Shown here piece after piece: positions 38,721 to 46,867 of a stretch of 64,000 nt of DNA. The DNA is taken from positions 1 through 64,000 of the forward strand of contig JALHSZ010000006.1 of NCBI GenBank assembly GCA_022865485.1. Direction: 5' to 3'. This DNA is from Dehalococcoidales bacterium (lineage in GTDB: Bacteria; Chloroflexota; Dehalococcoidia; Dehalococcoidales; BS750m-G39). Numbering within the stretch: the stretch's first letter is position 1; every line of letters starts with the position of its first letter. Under the pieces are notes generated by a model that saw only the letters and a list, made by a program, of their open reading frames with translations, did not search any database and was not told the DNA's origin. The position numbers and the translations under genes are program-made.

Positions 38721-40643
38721 CTAGCCGATTACCGCCAGTACCTCGTCTCTGGCCACCATGTCGCCATCGGCAAAGTTTATGGCCTTGACCTTCCCCCCCA
38801 CCGGGGTGGTTATGGCGTTAGCCATCTTCATCGCTTCCAGGATGAGCACCACGTCGTTAGCCTTGACGGTGTCGCCCACCTTTACCTCGTAGCGTATTAT
38901 GATGCCGGGCATGGGGGCGGTAATCACCGTCTCGCCGGCTTTGGGGAGCGGTGCTTGGGGCTCGGCTTTCTTTACCTCGGGAGCCCTGGCGGCGGGCCTG
39001 GATGACGGAGCCGCTACCGGCCGTGTTGGCGGTGCCGCGGCTGGCGCCGCTGTCAGCGGCGCGTCAGTCGCTTCCACGCCGACGCTGTAGACCTCGTCGC
39101 CGACATAGACCTTAAAGGTCCTGACGCCTGTCCCTGCCGGTTGAACGTCTCGCTCGGTCAGCTTGCCCGCCCTTACCTTGGCGATAAGCTCGTCCTCGCG
39201 CTTTATATCCTCCAGCGTCTTGCCCTTGGCATCCGCTGGCGGCGCCTCCAGCCCGTATTTCCAGCGCAAAAAGCGCATCCCCGTGGTGGGGTATAAGGCA
39301 TAGATGAGCACATCGCCGATATCCTTGGCGATGCCCTTGGTCGCCTCTTTAGCCTTCTCCAGCTCCGGCTCCAGCATGTCGGCGGCGCGGCAGGTGATGG
39401 GCTTCTCCCCCCGCGGGTAGCCCTTGAGGGCCAGCTTCTGCACCTTGGGGTCGATGGGGGCGGGGGGCTTGCCGTAGAGCCCGTAGCAGTAGTCCTTTAT
39501 CTGGTCGGAAATCATCTTGTAGCGCCCGAAGAGGACGTTCTGCACCGCCTGGATGCCCACAATCTGGCTGGTGGGCGTCACCAGCGGCGGGTAGCCCAGC
39601 TCTTTTCGCACTCGCGGCAGCTCGGCATAGACCTCCTCGATTCTATCCAGCGCGCCTGCCTCTCTTAGTTGAGCCACCAGGTTGGTTATCATCCCCCCCG
39701 GCACCTGGTGCATCAATACGGCGGTGTCGATAATGGACATCTTGGTGGTGTCCAGGAAGTCGCGGTATTTGGGGGCGATGGACTCGAAATACTGCCCCAG
39801 TTTCAGGAGATGGGCCAGGTCGAGCCCGGTATCCCGGTCCGTCCCCTGTAGGGCGACCACGATGGGCTCCACGGCGGGGTGGGAAGAGCGCAGGGCGAAG
39901 GGGGCTAAAGCGGTATCGATAATATCCACCCCGGCCTCGATAGCCTTGAGACAGCTCATGGAAGCCATACCGCTGGTGTAGTGGGTGTGCAGGTGCACGG
40001 GTATCTTTATCGCCTTTTTCAAGGCTGTAATCAGCTTGAAGGAGTCGTCGGGCGAAAGCAGCCCGGCCATGTCCTTGATGCAGAGGCTGTCGGCGCCCAT
40101 CTTCTCCAGGATAATCGCTTTGTTGACATAATAATCAATGTTATAGACCGGCCCCCCCAGCTTGGGCTCGGTCAGCGAATAGGAAAGCGAAAGCTGGGCG
40201 TGCTTACCGCACTCTTTGATCGCCTTGAGGCTGGTCTCGAAGTTGCGCTCGTCGTTGACGGCGTCAAACACCCGGAAGATATCTATCCCCACCTCGGCGG
40301 CGTGGTGGACGAAAGCGGTAACCACGTCGTCGGCGTAGTTGCGGTAGCCCACCAGGTTCTGCCCCCGCAAAAGCATCTGCAGGGGAGTATCGGGCATAAG
40401 TTTCTTTAAGATTCTCGGTCTCTCCCAGGGGTCCTCGTTCAAGAAACGGGTGGGCACATCGAAAGTAGCCCCGCCCCACACCTCCATGGAATAATAGCCC
40501 GTCTTGTTCATCTCGGGGGCGATTTCGGCCATGTCCTGGGTTATCATCCTCGTCGCCAGCGAGGACTGGTGTCCGTCGCGGAGGGTAACGTCGGTTATCT
40601 TCAACGGGTTTCTGGCGGCTGTCTTTTTCTTTACCGTCGGCAT
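38721..40643 (-). CDS. pycB: pyruvate carboxylase subunit B / oxaloacetate decarboxylase alpha-like
   Basis: A 640-residue biotin enzyme. Residues ~15-300 form the pyruvate carboxyltransferase barrel with TLRDGHQS and HLHTHYTSG metal-site motifs. ~300-480 is the conserved carboxylase domain. A Pro/Ala-rich linker (~535-570) leads to a biotinyl domain with the target lysine in EAMKMA near residue 608. It carries carboxyl groups between carboxybiotin and pyruvate/oxaloacetate. A biotin carboxylase (PycA) is not in the window. It lies in tandem with a carboxyltransferase beta gene (84-base gap). Confidence 0.93.
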   Translation of the reverse strand: MPTVKKKTAARNPLKITDVTLRDGHQSSLATRMITQDMAEIAPEMNKTGYYSMEVWGGATFDVPTRFLNEDPWERPRILKKLMPDTPLQMLLRGQNLVGYRNYADDVVTAFVHHAAEVGIDIFRVFDAVNDERNFETSLKAIKECGKHAQLSLSYSLTEPKLGGPVYNIDYYVNKAIILEKMGADSLCIKDMAGLLSPDDSFKLITALKKAIKIPVHLHTHYTSGMASMSCLKAIEAGVDIIDTALAPFALRSSHPAVEPIVVALQGTDRDTGLDLAHLLKLGQYFESIAPKYRDFLDTTKMSIIDTAVLMHQVPGGMITNLVAQLREAGALDRIEEVYAELPRVRKELGYPPLVTPTSQIVGIQAVQNVLFGRYKMISDQIKDYCYGLYGKPPAPIDPKVQKLALKGYPRGEKPITCRAADMLEPELEKAKEATKGIAKDIGDVLIYALYPTTGMRFLRWKYGLEAPPADAKGKTLEDIKREDELIAKVRAGKLTERDVQPAGTGVRTFKVYVGDEVYSVGVEATDAPLTAAPAAAPPTRPVAAPSSRPAARAPEVKKAEPQAPLPKAGETVITAPMPGIIIRYEVKVGDTVKANDVVLILEAMKMANAITTPVGGKVKAINFADGDMVARDEVLAVIG

Positions 40644-40727
40644 TATTTACTCCTCTCTCCGGGTATTTTGCCCCTTGCTGGCCCTGGTTTCGGGCTTGCC
40701 CCGGGGTAGGGGGTAGCTGATTTTCTC

Positions 40728-42275
40728 CTAAAGCGGGATGTTCCCGTGTTTCTTCTTGGGACGGGTGTCGTCCCCTCGGTTCGGCAACGACTCCAGCGCC
40801 CTGATTAGCTTGGGTCGGGTCACCCTGGGGTCGATGACGTTATCGATATAACCCCGGGCGGCCGCCTGGTAGGGGTTAGCGAAACTCTCCTTGTATTGCG
40901 CCACCAGCTCCTGCCGGGTCTGCTCGCCGTCCTTGGCTTTGGCGATAGCCTCCCGGTAGATGATATTGACCGCCCCCTCCGGCCCCATCACGGCGATTTC
41001 CGCCGTCGGCCAGGCGTAGTTAATGTCGCCCCGCAGGTGCTTGGAGCTCATCACGATGTAAGCCCCCCCGTAGGCTTTGCGGGTAATCACGGTCAACTTG
41101 GGCACGGTGGCTTCGGCGTAGGCGTAGATAAACTTGGCGCCGTGCCGGATGATGCCCCCCTGCTCCTCCCTGGGCCCGGGCATAAAGCCGGGCACATCGA
41201 CAAAGCTCACCAGCGGTATGTTAAAGGCGTCGCAGAAGCGGACGAACCTGGCCCCCTTGACCGAGGCGTTGATATCGATAATCCCGGCCATGTGGGCCGG
41301 CTGCTGGGCGACGATGCCCACCGCCTTGCCGTTGAGGCGGGCAAAGCCGACGATAAGATTAGGGGCAAAGCTCTGGTGCACCTCCATAAAGTCGCCGTTA
41401 TCGAAGACGCTGGAGATTATCCGCTTCATATCGTAGGCCTGGCTCGACTCGTCGGGGATGATGTTGAGCAGGTCTTCGTCCGTCCTCTCCGGGTCGTCCG
41501 TTGGTTTTAACTCCGGCGGCGGCTCCTTATAGCTCTGGGGCAGGAAGCCCAGCAGGCGCCGCACGCTCTTCAGGCAGTCGGGCTCGTTATCCGAAATAAA
41601 GTGGGCCACCCCGCTCTTCTCGGCATGGGTCTTGGCTCCCCCCAGTTCCTCGTGGGTTATATCGATGCTGATGACCGCCTTGACCACGTCGGGCCCCGTG
41701 ATGTACATCTGGCTGGTGCCCTTGACCATGAAGACGAAATCGGTGATGGCCGGCGAATAGACGGCTCCCCCCGCCGAAGGCCCCATCACCACCGACAATT
41801 GCGGGACCACCCCTGAATATAGACTATTGCGCAGCAGTATCTCGCCGACGCCGCAGAGGCTCATCACCCCTTCCTGGATGCGGGCGCCCCCCGAGTCCCA
41901 GATGGCGATTATAGGCGCCCCGTTCTTAACGGCCAGGTCCATCACCTTGCAGACCTTCTGCGCCGATACCTCGGAAATCGTCCCCCCCAGCACGGTGAAG
42001 TCCTGCGCGTAGACGAAAACAGTTCTGCCGTCAATCCTGCCGAAGCCGGTGACGACGGCGTCGCCCGGGTATTGCTTATCGGCCAGCCCGAATTCGGTGG
42101 CGCGGTGGGTAACAAACGGGTCCAGCTCTTCGAAGCTGCCCTTGTCGAGGAGGAGGTCGATCCTCTCCCTGGCGGTCAGCTTACCCTTGTCGTGCTGCTG
42201 CTGGATACGCTTTTCCCCGCCCCCCGCCCTGGCTTTTTTCTCCAGCTCGGATAGTTTGGCCAGCTTGTCCTTCAT
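40728..42275 (-). CDS. acyl-CoA carboxyltransferase beta subunit (MmdA/PccB-like)
   Basis: About 515 residues from ATG 42275; an in-frame TTG at 42323 lies upstream of the predicted transcription start. The crotonase-type carboxyltransferase halves are visible, with [12 protein letters not shown] and, in the second half, VDVPGFMPG and [12 protein letters not shown]. It transfers carboxyl between biotin and acyl-CoA, such as propionyl/methylmalonyl-CoA. With the adjacent biotinyl oxaloacetate subunit it could form a transcarboxylase-like pair, though use with a distant biotin carboxylase is equally possible. Confidence 0.92.
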   Translation of the reverse strand: MKDKLAKLSELEKKARAGGGEKRIQQQHDKGKLTARERIDLLLDKGSFEELDPFVTHRATEFGLADKQYPGDAVVTGFGRIDGRTVFVYAQDFTVLGGTISEVSAQKVCKVMDLAVKNGAPIIAIWDSGGARIQEGVMSLCGVGEILLRNSLYSGVVPQLSVVMGPSAGGAVYSPAITDFVFMVKGTSQMYITGPDVVKAVISIDITHEELGGAKTHAEKSGVAHFISDNEPDCLKSVRRLLGFLPQSYKEPPPELKPTDDPERTDEDLLNIIPDESSQAYDMKRIISSVFDNGDFMEVHQSFAPNLIVGFARLNGKAVGIVAQQPAHMAGIIDINASVKGARFVRFCDAFNIPLVSFVDVPGFMPGPREEQGGIIRHGAKFIYAYAEATVPKLTVITRKAYGGAYIVMSSKHLRGDINYAWPTAEIAVMGPEGAVNIIYREAIAKAKDGEQTRQELVAQYKESFANPYQAAARGYIDNVIDPRVTRPKLIRALESLPNRGDDTRPKKKHGNIPL

Positions 42276-42325
42276 CGCAATCTGGGCTCCAAATCGGTAA
42301 GAAAATTGGGGTGTAATCGTCAATA

Positions 42326-42355
42326 ATCATATCATAATGCCCAAAAGATAGGCAA
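42326..42355 (-). promoter_or_regulatory. promoter of central-carbon cluster
   Basis: Minus-strand TTGCCT (42350-42355), 18-base spacer, TATGAT (42326-42331). Transcription from ~42319 would read the carboxyltransferase and probably the downstream aconitase-icd-mdh genes. Confidence 0.45.
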
Positions 42356-42410
42356 GCCCATCTGGCAAACGTTTACCGCCTCCCGCCCCAGGTATTTCTT
42401 CCCACCCACC

Positions 42411-42457
42411 TGTCATTGCGAGGAAGTCCTTCCGCTGAAGGACGACGAAGCAATCTC
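42411..42457. repeat. dispersed palindromic repeat, family A
   Basis: A full copy with inner palindrome GTCCTTC-CGCT-GAAGGAC. It opens a ~175-base stretch made up of three different repeat families between the carboxyltransferase and folP; no gene is seen in 42324-42643. Confidence 0.8.
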
Positions 42458-42467
42458 TCTGTATATT

Positions 42468-42532
42468 GTCATTCCCGCTCCCCATTGTCATTCCCGCTCC
42501 CCATTGTCATTCCCGCGAAGGCGGGAATCCAG
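42468..42532. repeat. family B tandem half-unit array
   Basis: GTCATTCCCGC starts at 42468, 42487 and 42506, a 19-base period. Only the last copy is complete (CCCGC-GAAG-GCGGG, then AATCCAG). Confidence 0.8.
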
Positions 42533-42549
42533 TCCCCCTTTTCCCTTAC

Positions 42550-42585
42550 TGTCATTCTGAGGGAGCGAAGCGACCGAAGAATCTC
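42550..42585. repeat. dispersed palindromic repeat, family C
   Basis: A 36-base element starting GTCATTCTGAGGGAGC and ending GAAGAATCTC, with a GCGAAGC core. A related shorter piece is at 53927-53956. Confidence 0.65.
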
Positions 42586-42643
42586 CCCCTCCATCTAGTC
42601 ACCCCGCCCAAAGAGTGCTAAAATATAAGCGGGGTTTTTGGTT

Positions 42644-43525
42644 ATGGAAAGCCAGTCGGTTTTAGCCACCACTTGCGGCGAGCTGGAGCTACGCTGGGGC
42701 GAGCGCACCTATGTCATGGGCATCCTCAACGTCACCCCCGATTCCTTCTCCGGTGACGGCGTTGGCTACGATGTCAAGGCCGCCGTGGCGCGGGCGAAAC
42801 AGCTGGCGGAAGAAGGCGCTGACATTATCGACATCGGCGGCGAGTCCACCCGCCCCGCCTCCCCGCCCGTCTCGGCGGAAGAAGAGCTGCGCCGCGTTAT
42901 TCCCGTCATCGAAAGGCTGGCGGGCGAGCTCTCCGTGCCGATGAGCATCGACACCACCAAGTATGAGGTGGCGCGGCGGGCGCTGGCAGCGGGGGCGAGA
43001 ATGCTCAACGACCAGTGGGGCTTAAAAGGCGACCCCCGCCTGGCCGAGCTGGCGGTTGAGTGGCGGGTCCCCATCGTCCTGATGAGCAACCAGCGGGACA
43101 AGGGCGGCTACGCCGCCGCTCTCAAGCGCGACACCGCCGACTATGCCGACCCCATCACCGAGATAATAAACTCCCTCAAGGGGAGTTTGAAGATAGCCGC
43201 CGAAGCGGGCGTGCCCGGGGAAAACATCATCATCGACCCCGGCATCGGCTTCGGCAAGAGCTGGCAGCACGACCTGGAAATAATCCGCCGCCTGGGCGAG
43301 CTTACCGGGCTGGGCAAGCCCATTCTGCTCGGCCCCTCGGGCAAGTCCTTCATCGGCAGGGTGCTCGACCTTCCCGTCAGTGAGCGCCTTCAGGGCACCG
43401 CCGCCGCCGTGGCTATCGGCATCGCTCACGGAGCCGACATGGTGCGCGTTCACGATGTCCGGCAAATCGTCCGGGTCTGCCGTATGAGCGATGCTATCAT
43501 TCGAAGGAGGCAAATTGGCAACTGA
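42644..43525 (+). CDS. folP: dihydropteroate synthase
   Basis: A 293-residue TIM-barrel enzyme joining p-aminobenzoate to dihydropterin pyrophosphate. GILNVTPDSFSGDG and DIGGESTRP are the two diagnostic motifs, and IIDPGIGFGKSWQHDLEIIR the third. ATG 42644 is preferred over the TTG two codons earlier. A TGC-extended TAAAAT (42619-42624) lies just upstream, leaving a short leader without a ribosome site. It overlaps folK by 11 bases. Confidence 0.96.
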   Translation: MESQSVLATTCGELELRWGERTYVMGILNVTPDSFSGDGVGYDVKAAVARAKQLAEEGADIIDIGGESTRPASPPVSAEEELRRVIPVIERLAGELSVPMSIDTTKYEVARRALAAGARMLNDQWGLKGDPRLAELAVEWRVPIVLMSNQRDKGGYAAALKRDTADYADPITEIINSLKGSLKIAAEAGVPGENIIIDPGIGFGKSWQHDLEIIRRLGELTGLGKPILLGPSGKSFIGRVLDLPVSERLQGTAAAVAIGIAHGADMVRVHDVRQIVRVCRMSDAIIRRRQIGN

Positions 43526-44012
43526 AGCGGTAACCGCCTATCTCGGCCTGGGCTCCAATCTGGGAGACCGCCAGGCCAATCTCGACCGGGCTCTGGAGTT
43601 TCTGGGGCAGAGGCTGCGGGTAAAAAAGATTTCCTCGATATACGACTCCGAGCCGGTGGGCAATATCGAGCAGCCCCGCTTTCTCAACCTGGTCTGTGAG
43701 ATCGTCACCAATCTAACCCCGAAGGGGCTGCTGGCTCTGGCTAAGGGCATCGAGAACAAGCTGGGGCGTATAGGCGGCCACTCCGGTGCCCCCCGCACCA
43801 TAGATATCGATATCCTGCTCTACGGCGACGAGGTCATGGAGACCCCCGAGCTGACCGTCCCCCACCCCCGCATGGCCAAGCGCGCTTTCGTCCTCGTCCC
43901 CCTGGTGGAGATTGCCCCCGACGTGGTGCACCCCGTAACCGGCAAGACCGCCAAGGAACTGCTCAAGGCGGCCAAAGAGGTCCAGGGCGTCTTCAAGTGG
44001 GAGGGGGTCTAG
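43515..44012 (+). CDS. folK: HPPK, 6-hydroxymethyl-7,8-dihydropterin pyrophosphokinase
   Basis: A 165-residue folate enzyme. YLGLGSNLGDRQANL and the RTIDIDILLYG signature are intact, and VPHPRMAKRAFVL follows. TTG 43515 is chosen because AAGGAGG ends 4 bases upstream; the more distant ATG (43491) would extend into folP. No folB (dihydroneopterin aldolase) domain is fused or adjacent. Confidence 0.95.
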   Translation: MATEAVTAYLGLGSNLGDRQANLDRALEFLGQRLRVKKISSIYDSEPVGNIEQPRFLNLVCEIVTNLTPKGLLALAKGIENKLGRIGGHSGAPRTIDIDILLYGDEVMETPELTVPHPRMAKRAFVLVPLVEIAPDVVHPVTGKTAKELLKAAKEVQGVFKWEGV

Positions 44013-44014
44013 GG

Positions 44015-44386
44015 GTGTACAAGATATCGGTGGAGCAGCACTTCGACGCCGCCCACGCCCTGCGCGGCTATAAGGGCAAGTGCGAGGCGTTGCACGGCCA
44101 CCGCTTTAATGTGGTGGCTAAGATAGAGGCTTCGGGCCTTAACGATATCGGGCTGGCTTACGATTTTGTCGAGCTTAAAGCCCGTCTGGCTGAGATTGTT
44201 GAGAGGTTCGACCACACCAACCTCAACGATATTCCCCCCTTCGACAAAATAAACCCTTCCTCCGAGAATATCGCCTCGACTGTCTATAAGAAGCTGAAAT
44301 CCCGGCTGGCCGGGGAAAAGGTTTCACTGGCGGCGGTGGAGGTGTGGGAGTCCCCCCAGACCGGGGTAAGCTATAGCCCGGAGTAA
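44015..44386 (+). CDS. 6-pyruvoyl-tetrahydropterin synthase family, possible PTPS-I/III
   Basis: A 123-residue T-fold protein starting with GTG two bases after folK. Zinc ligands are in HFDAAHAL and HGHRF. The active-site string is CEALHGH, so it has both a Cys four residues and a Glu three residues before the HGH. As I recall, CxxxHGH marks queuosine-type QueD, ExxHGH marks PTPS-III proteins that replace FolB, and the combined CExxHGH marks a dual-function group. Placement directly after folP-folK, with no folB, favours a folate role. Symbol left blank for that reason. Confidence 0.85.
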   Translation: MYKISVEQHFDAAHALRGYKGKCEALHGHRFNVVAKIEASGLNDIGLAYDFVELKARLAEIVERFDHTNLNDIPPFDKINPSSENIASTVYKKLKSRLAGEKVSLAAVEVWESPQTGVSYSPE

Positions 44387-44436
44387 GATCAAGTTACGGT
44401 GGGGGAGGTTGAGGTTTTCTAAATTTGGGCTACCCC

Positions 44437-44464
44437 TTGTAAAAAAAAATTAAAGGTCTATAAT
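44437..44464 (+). promoter_or_regulatory. promoter of AT-rich two-gene islet
   Basis: TTGTAA (44437-44442), 16-base A-rich spacer, TATAAT (44459-44464). Transcription would begin about 3 bases before the ATG at 44474, so the first gene is probably leaderless. Confidence 0.6.
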
Positions 44465-44473
44465 ACGTTTGTT

Positions 44474-44638
44474 ATGGCAAGACGAGATGAGTCAGGGAAA
44501 CTAAAAGGACCTATTTCAAAAAGAGTTCAGGCATTAAATCCAGTTACTAAGAGATGGGTAAAAATTGATACTTCTACTGGAAAGATTATCGCCCATAAGA
44601 AGTCCTCTACCCCTTATAAAGGTGTAAGGAAGAAATGA
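44474..44638 (+). CDS. 54-residue basic protein of unknown function
   Basis: A small, highly basic protein (about 15 Lys/Arg) without cysteines or membrane segments; NPVTKRWVKIDTSTGKII is its most structured-looking part. It is AT-rich next to GC-rich neighbours. Its stop overlaps the next start as ATGA, so the two genes are translationally coupled, as in many toxin-antitoxin or effector-partner pairs. No family recognised. Confidence 0.6.
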   Translation: MARRDESGKLKGPISKRVQALNPVTKRWVKIDTSTGKIIAHKKSSTPYKGVRKK

Positions 44639-45312
44639 TCATTTGTCCACTTACTTTGGACGAATGTAGCAGGCACATACTCCTGCGTCCCAAAACTGTA
44701 TTTCTGATGACACCCGCTAAAGCCAAACGCGATGACGCATTAAAAAATGTTATTTCTCGTGTGTCTTCCGCAGTGAAACGAAAAGGCCTTTCACCGTTAG
44801 ATGGAAATGATGTGATTGGACTTGGGGACACCCTATGTAATATTTGCTCTACAATGCAAGGGTGTGCAATGGGTATCGGTTTTTTTCATCCCGAAGTACC
44901 TGCTGACACTCTGTCTAACATTTTTTGGGAAATGGGGTTATTACAAGGCTTGGGCAGACCCGTATTAATAGTGACAAACAAAAAAGAGAGTTTGCCTTCA
45001 GATTTTAGCCGTGATTTCTGTATTTTTTATGGATCTAACCCACAGTATATAAGAGCCTTCTCGGATCTAGTTCAGTCGATAAAGGAACGAGAAAACTATT
45101 ACATCGGCTCTTTGGCTGATGAGGCGCTTCGGAACGCTGACTACGAAAAGACTATTAAGTATTATCAAGAGGCATTTCTAATAAATGGTAATCGTCGAAT
45201 ATTAACTAAAATGCGTAGACTGAGAAGAGATGTTAAGCCCAAGCATATACCGCTAGAGTTGAAAAATAGACTCATAAGCATGATTGATAGTTTTCTGGAC
45301 GATGCGTCCTGA
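44635..45312 (+). CDS. TIR/nucleoside-deoxyribosyltransferase-like protein with TPR tail
   Basis: A 225-residue AT-rich gene. Residues ~20-135 follow the pattern of the TIR-like/deoxyribosyltransferase alpha-beta fold: strand TVFLMTP, a helix, a G/D loop, ACAMGIGFF-like strand, then NIFWEMGLLQGLGRPVLIV, where the Glu sits as in the usual N-x-FYE-x-G-x-A-x-ALGK-PV motif, and LPSDF. Residues ~150-185 form a TPR-like hairpin (EALRNADYEKTIKYYQEAF). In defence systems such domains degrade NAD or bind nucleotides. The assignment is by pattern only. Confidence 0.55.
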   Translation: MIICPLTLDECSRHILLRPKTVFLMTPAKAKRDDALKNVISRVSSAVKRKGLSPLDGNDVIGLGDTLCNICSTMQGCAMGIGFFHPEVPADTLSNIFWEMGLLQGLGRPVLIVTNKKESLPSDFSRDFCIFYGSNPQYIRAFSDLVQSIKERENYYIGSLADEALRNADYEKTIKYYQEAFLINGNRRILTKMRRLRRDVKPKHIPLELKNRLISMIDSFLDDAS

Positions 45313-45362
45313 AGTCTTATAAGATAGGCGTTGGATATTCTTTTTTTCCCCCCCCCCCCGCA

Positions 45363-45563
45363 TTAGACCTCTATGCTTACCAGCTCTTCCTCGGCTGTCG
45401 GCTCAAACGGGGTGTTGAGCATATCCTCGGCGCCAATCTTTAAAGATTCTATAAGTTCTTTCTTAGTTTTTTCCTGCGCGTTTACCCCCGGCAGGTCGAT
45501 AAGCCAGCCAATCCACCAGTCGTCGCTTTTTTTAATAACCGCTCTATATTGCACTAATGTCAC
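45363..45563 (-). CDS. HicB-like small protein, solitary
   Basis: A 66-residue protein from GTG 45563, which has GAGGAG 4 bases upstream. YRAVIKKSDDWWIGWLIDLPGVNAQEKTKKELIESL matches the HicB antitoxin RNase H-like core, here seen as its start, WWIGWLIDLPG strand and ESL helix. No DNA-binding C-terminal domain and no HicA toxin (~60 residues, GSHH-type) were found on either side, so it may be an orphan. A 12-C homopolymer touches its 3' end. Confidence 0.7.
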   Translation of the reverse strand: MTLVQYRAVIKKSDDWWIGWLIDLPGVNAQEKTKKELIESLKIGAEDMLNTPFEPTAEEELVSIEV

Positions 45564-45638
45564 CCCACTCCTCAATTCTACCACATTTAAGGAAATCACC
45601 CCAGAAATTAACTTTATTGAAATTCGTTGGCAGGGGAC

Positions 45639-45666
45639 TTGACAAAATCAATAATTATGCTATAAT
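45639..45666 (+). promoter_or_regulatory. promoter of DUF2089/SHOCT module
   Basis: TTGACA (45639-45644), 16 bases, TATAAT (45661-45666), followed by a ~60-base AT-rich leader and AAGGAGG (45719-45725 region) before the ATG at 45732. Confidence 0.75.
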
Positions 45667-45731
45667 ATCATTAAATAAATTAATTGTAGCCTTAATAAAA
45701 CTGATAATTCTAACCAAGGAGGTTTTAAACT

Positions 45732-46094
45732 ATGCCCAATGAATGGTCCGACCTGACCCGGCTCACCCAGGGCGCGCCCGTAGTTGTCGAGCGCGTCCGT
45801 CTGGCGGAAAGCGGCATCGCCATCGAGGGCGAATTCGAATTGCCGCCCCTGGCGCGCCTCTCCGCCGAGGACCAGATTTTTGTCACCGCCTTCGTCCTCT
45901 GCCACGGCTCCATCAAAGAAATCGAACGCATCTTCGGCGTCAGCTACCCCACGGTGAAAAACCGCCTCAACCGCCTGGCCAACAAGCTTGAGTTCGTCGA
46001 GAGCTTCGACTTCCCCGACGAAGAAGACGTGCTGGCTCAGCTTGAGAGTGGCGACATCAATGCCGAAGAGGCAATCAGGAGGTTATCGCAATGA
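45732..46094 (+). CDS. DUF2089-family predicted transcription regulator
   Basis: A 120-residue protein. Residues ~35-85 hold a sigma-like helix-turn-helix (SIKEIERIFGVSYPTVKNRLNRL) as in DUF2089 proteins, and the C-terminus (LAQLESGDINAEEAIRRL) is a SHOCT-like short helix pair. The stop overlaps the following gene by 4 bases. With the membrane protein and SHOCT protein that follow, it may form an autoregulated envelope-stress unit; this is inference. Confidence 0.75.
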   Translation: MPNEWSDLTRLTQGAPVVVERVRLAESGIAIEGEFELPPLARLSAEDQIFVTAFVLCHGSIKEIERIFGVSYPTVKNRLNRLANKLEFVESFDFPDEEDVLAQLESGDINAEEAIRRLSQ

Positions 46095-46375
46095 ACTGCC
46101 CACCCTTACTCTTACGCCTGGATATATCCGAGACCGAGCACCACGGGCATACCGTCCTCTGGCTGCCCATCTTCCTGGCCTGGCTGATTCTGGCCGCCAT
46201 TTTAATCGCGCTCTCCCCGCTGATAATCCTGGCGGCGCTGCTGGCGTGGCCCTTCGGCTGGGGCAAGACGGTGCTCCTCTTCATCCCGCTGGTGTGTAAC
46301 TGCATCTGCCACCTGCACGGCTTAGAAGTCAACATAGAACGCAAAGACCGCGTCCTGTTCATATCTTTCAAATAA
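46091..46375 (+). CDS. small membrane protein of DUF2089 module
   Basis: A 94-residue protein with two adjacent hydrophobic helices (~24-55 and ~60-75), flanked by an N-terminal H-rich stretch and a C-terminal beta-like tail (VNIERKDRVLFISF). A CNCICH cluster in the middle could bind metal. Translationally coupled to the DUF2089 gene. No family recognised. Confidence 0.6.
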   Translation: MNCPPLLLRLDISETEHHGHTVLWLPIFLAWLILAAILIALSPLIILAALLAWPFGWGKTVLLFIPLVCNCICHLHGLEVNIERKDRVLFISFK

Positions 46376-46387
46376 GGAGGCAAGAAA

Positions 46388-46846
46388 ATGAGTGATAATC
46401 AAAAGAGAATTCTGGATATGCTTGCCGAAGGCAAAATAAGCGCCGACGAAGCCCAAAAGCTGCTGGCGGCTATCGGCTCAGGAGGCGATGAACCCAGGTC
46501 CACCGGGGCACCCCCCCGCTCCCCCAAATACCTGCGCGTCGTTATCCAGCCCAACCCCGAAGGGGAAGGCGCCAAAAGAGCCAACCCCGACGCCACTAAG
46601 GAGGACGATGTCAAGCGGGTCAACGTGCGCGTGCCCATAAACCTGATACGCGCTGGCATAAAGTTCACCTCCCTGATTCCCGCCGAGGCTTCCGAGCAGG
46701 TCAACGAGGCCCTCAAGGAAAAGGGCATTAATTTCGATGTCCGCAACCTCAAGCCCGAAGACCTGGAGGAGCTGATAGAGGCGCTGCACGACCTGGAGGT
46801 GGACATTCAGAACGGCCAGGAAAAGGTGCACGTCTACGTGGAATAG
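46388..46846 (+). CDS. SHOCT-like/YvlB-like domain protein
   Basis: A 152-residue soluble protein. The N-terminal LDMLAEGKISADEAQKLL is the short SHOCT-like helical pair found at the N-terminus of YvlB-type proteins, followed by a Pro/Gly linker and a ~85-residue alpha-beta domain (VNVRVPINLIRAG, INFDVRNLKPEDLEELI). GGAGG lies 7 bases before the ATG. A strong terminator follows, so it closes the three-gene unit. Confidence 0.75.
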   Translation: MSDNQKRILDMLAEGKISADEAQKLLAAIGSGGDEPRSTGAPPRSPKYLRVVIQPNPEGEGAKRANPDATKEDDVKRVNVRVPINLIRAGIKFTSLIPAEASEQVNEALKEKGINFDVRNLKPEDLEELIEALHDLEVDIQNGQEKVHVYVE

Positions 46847-46867
46847 AACGGGCATATCCCGAAGACA

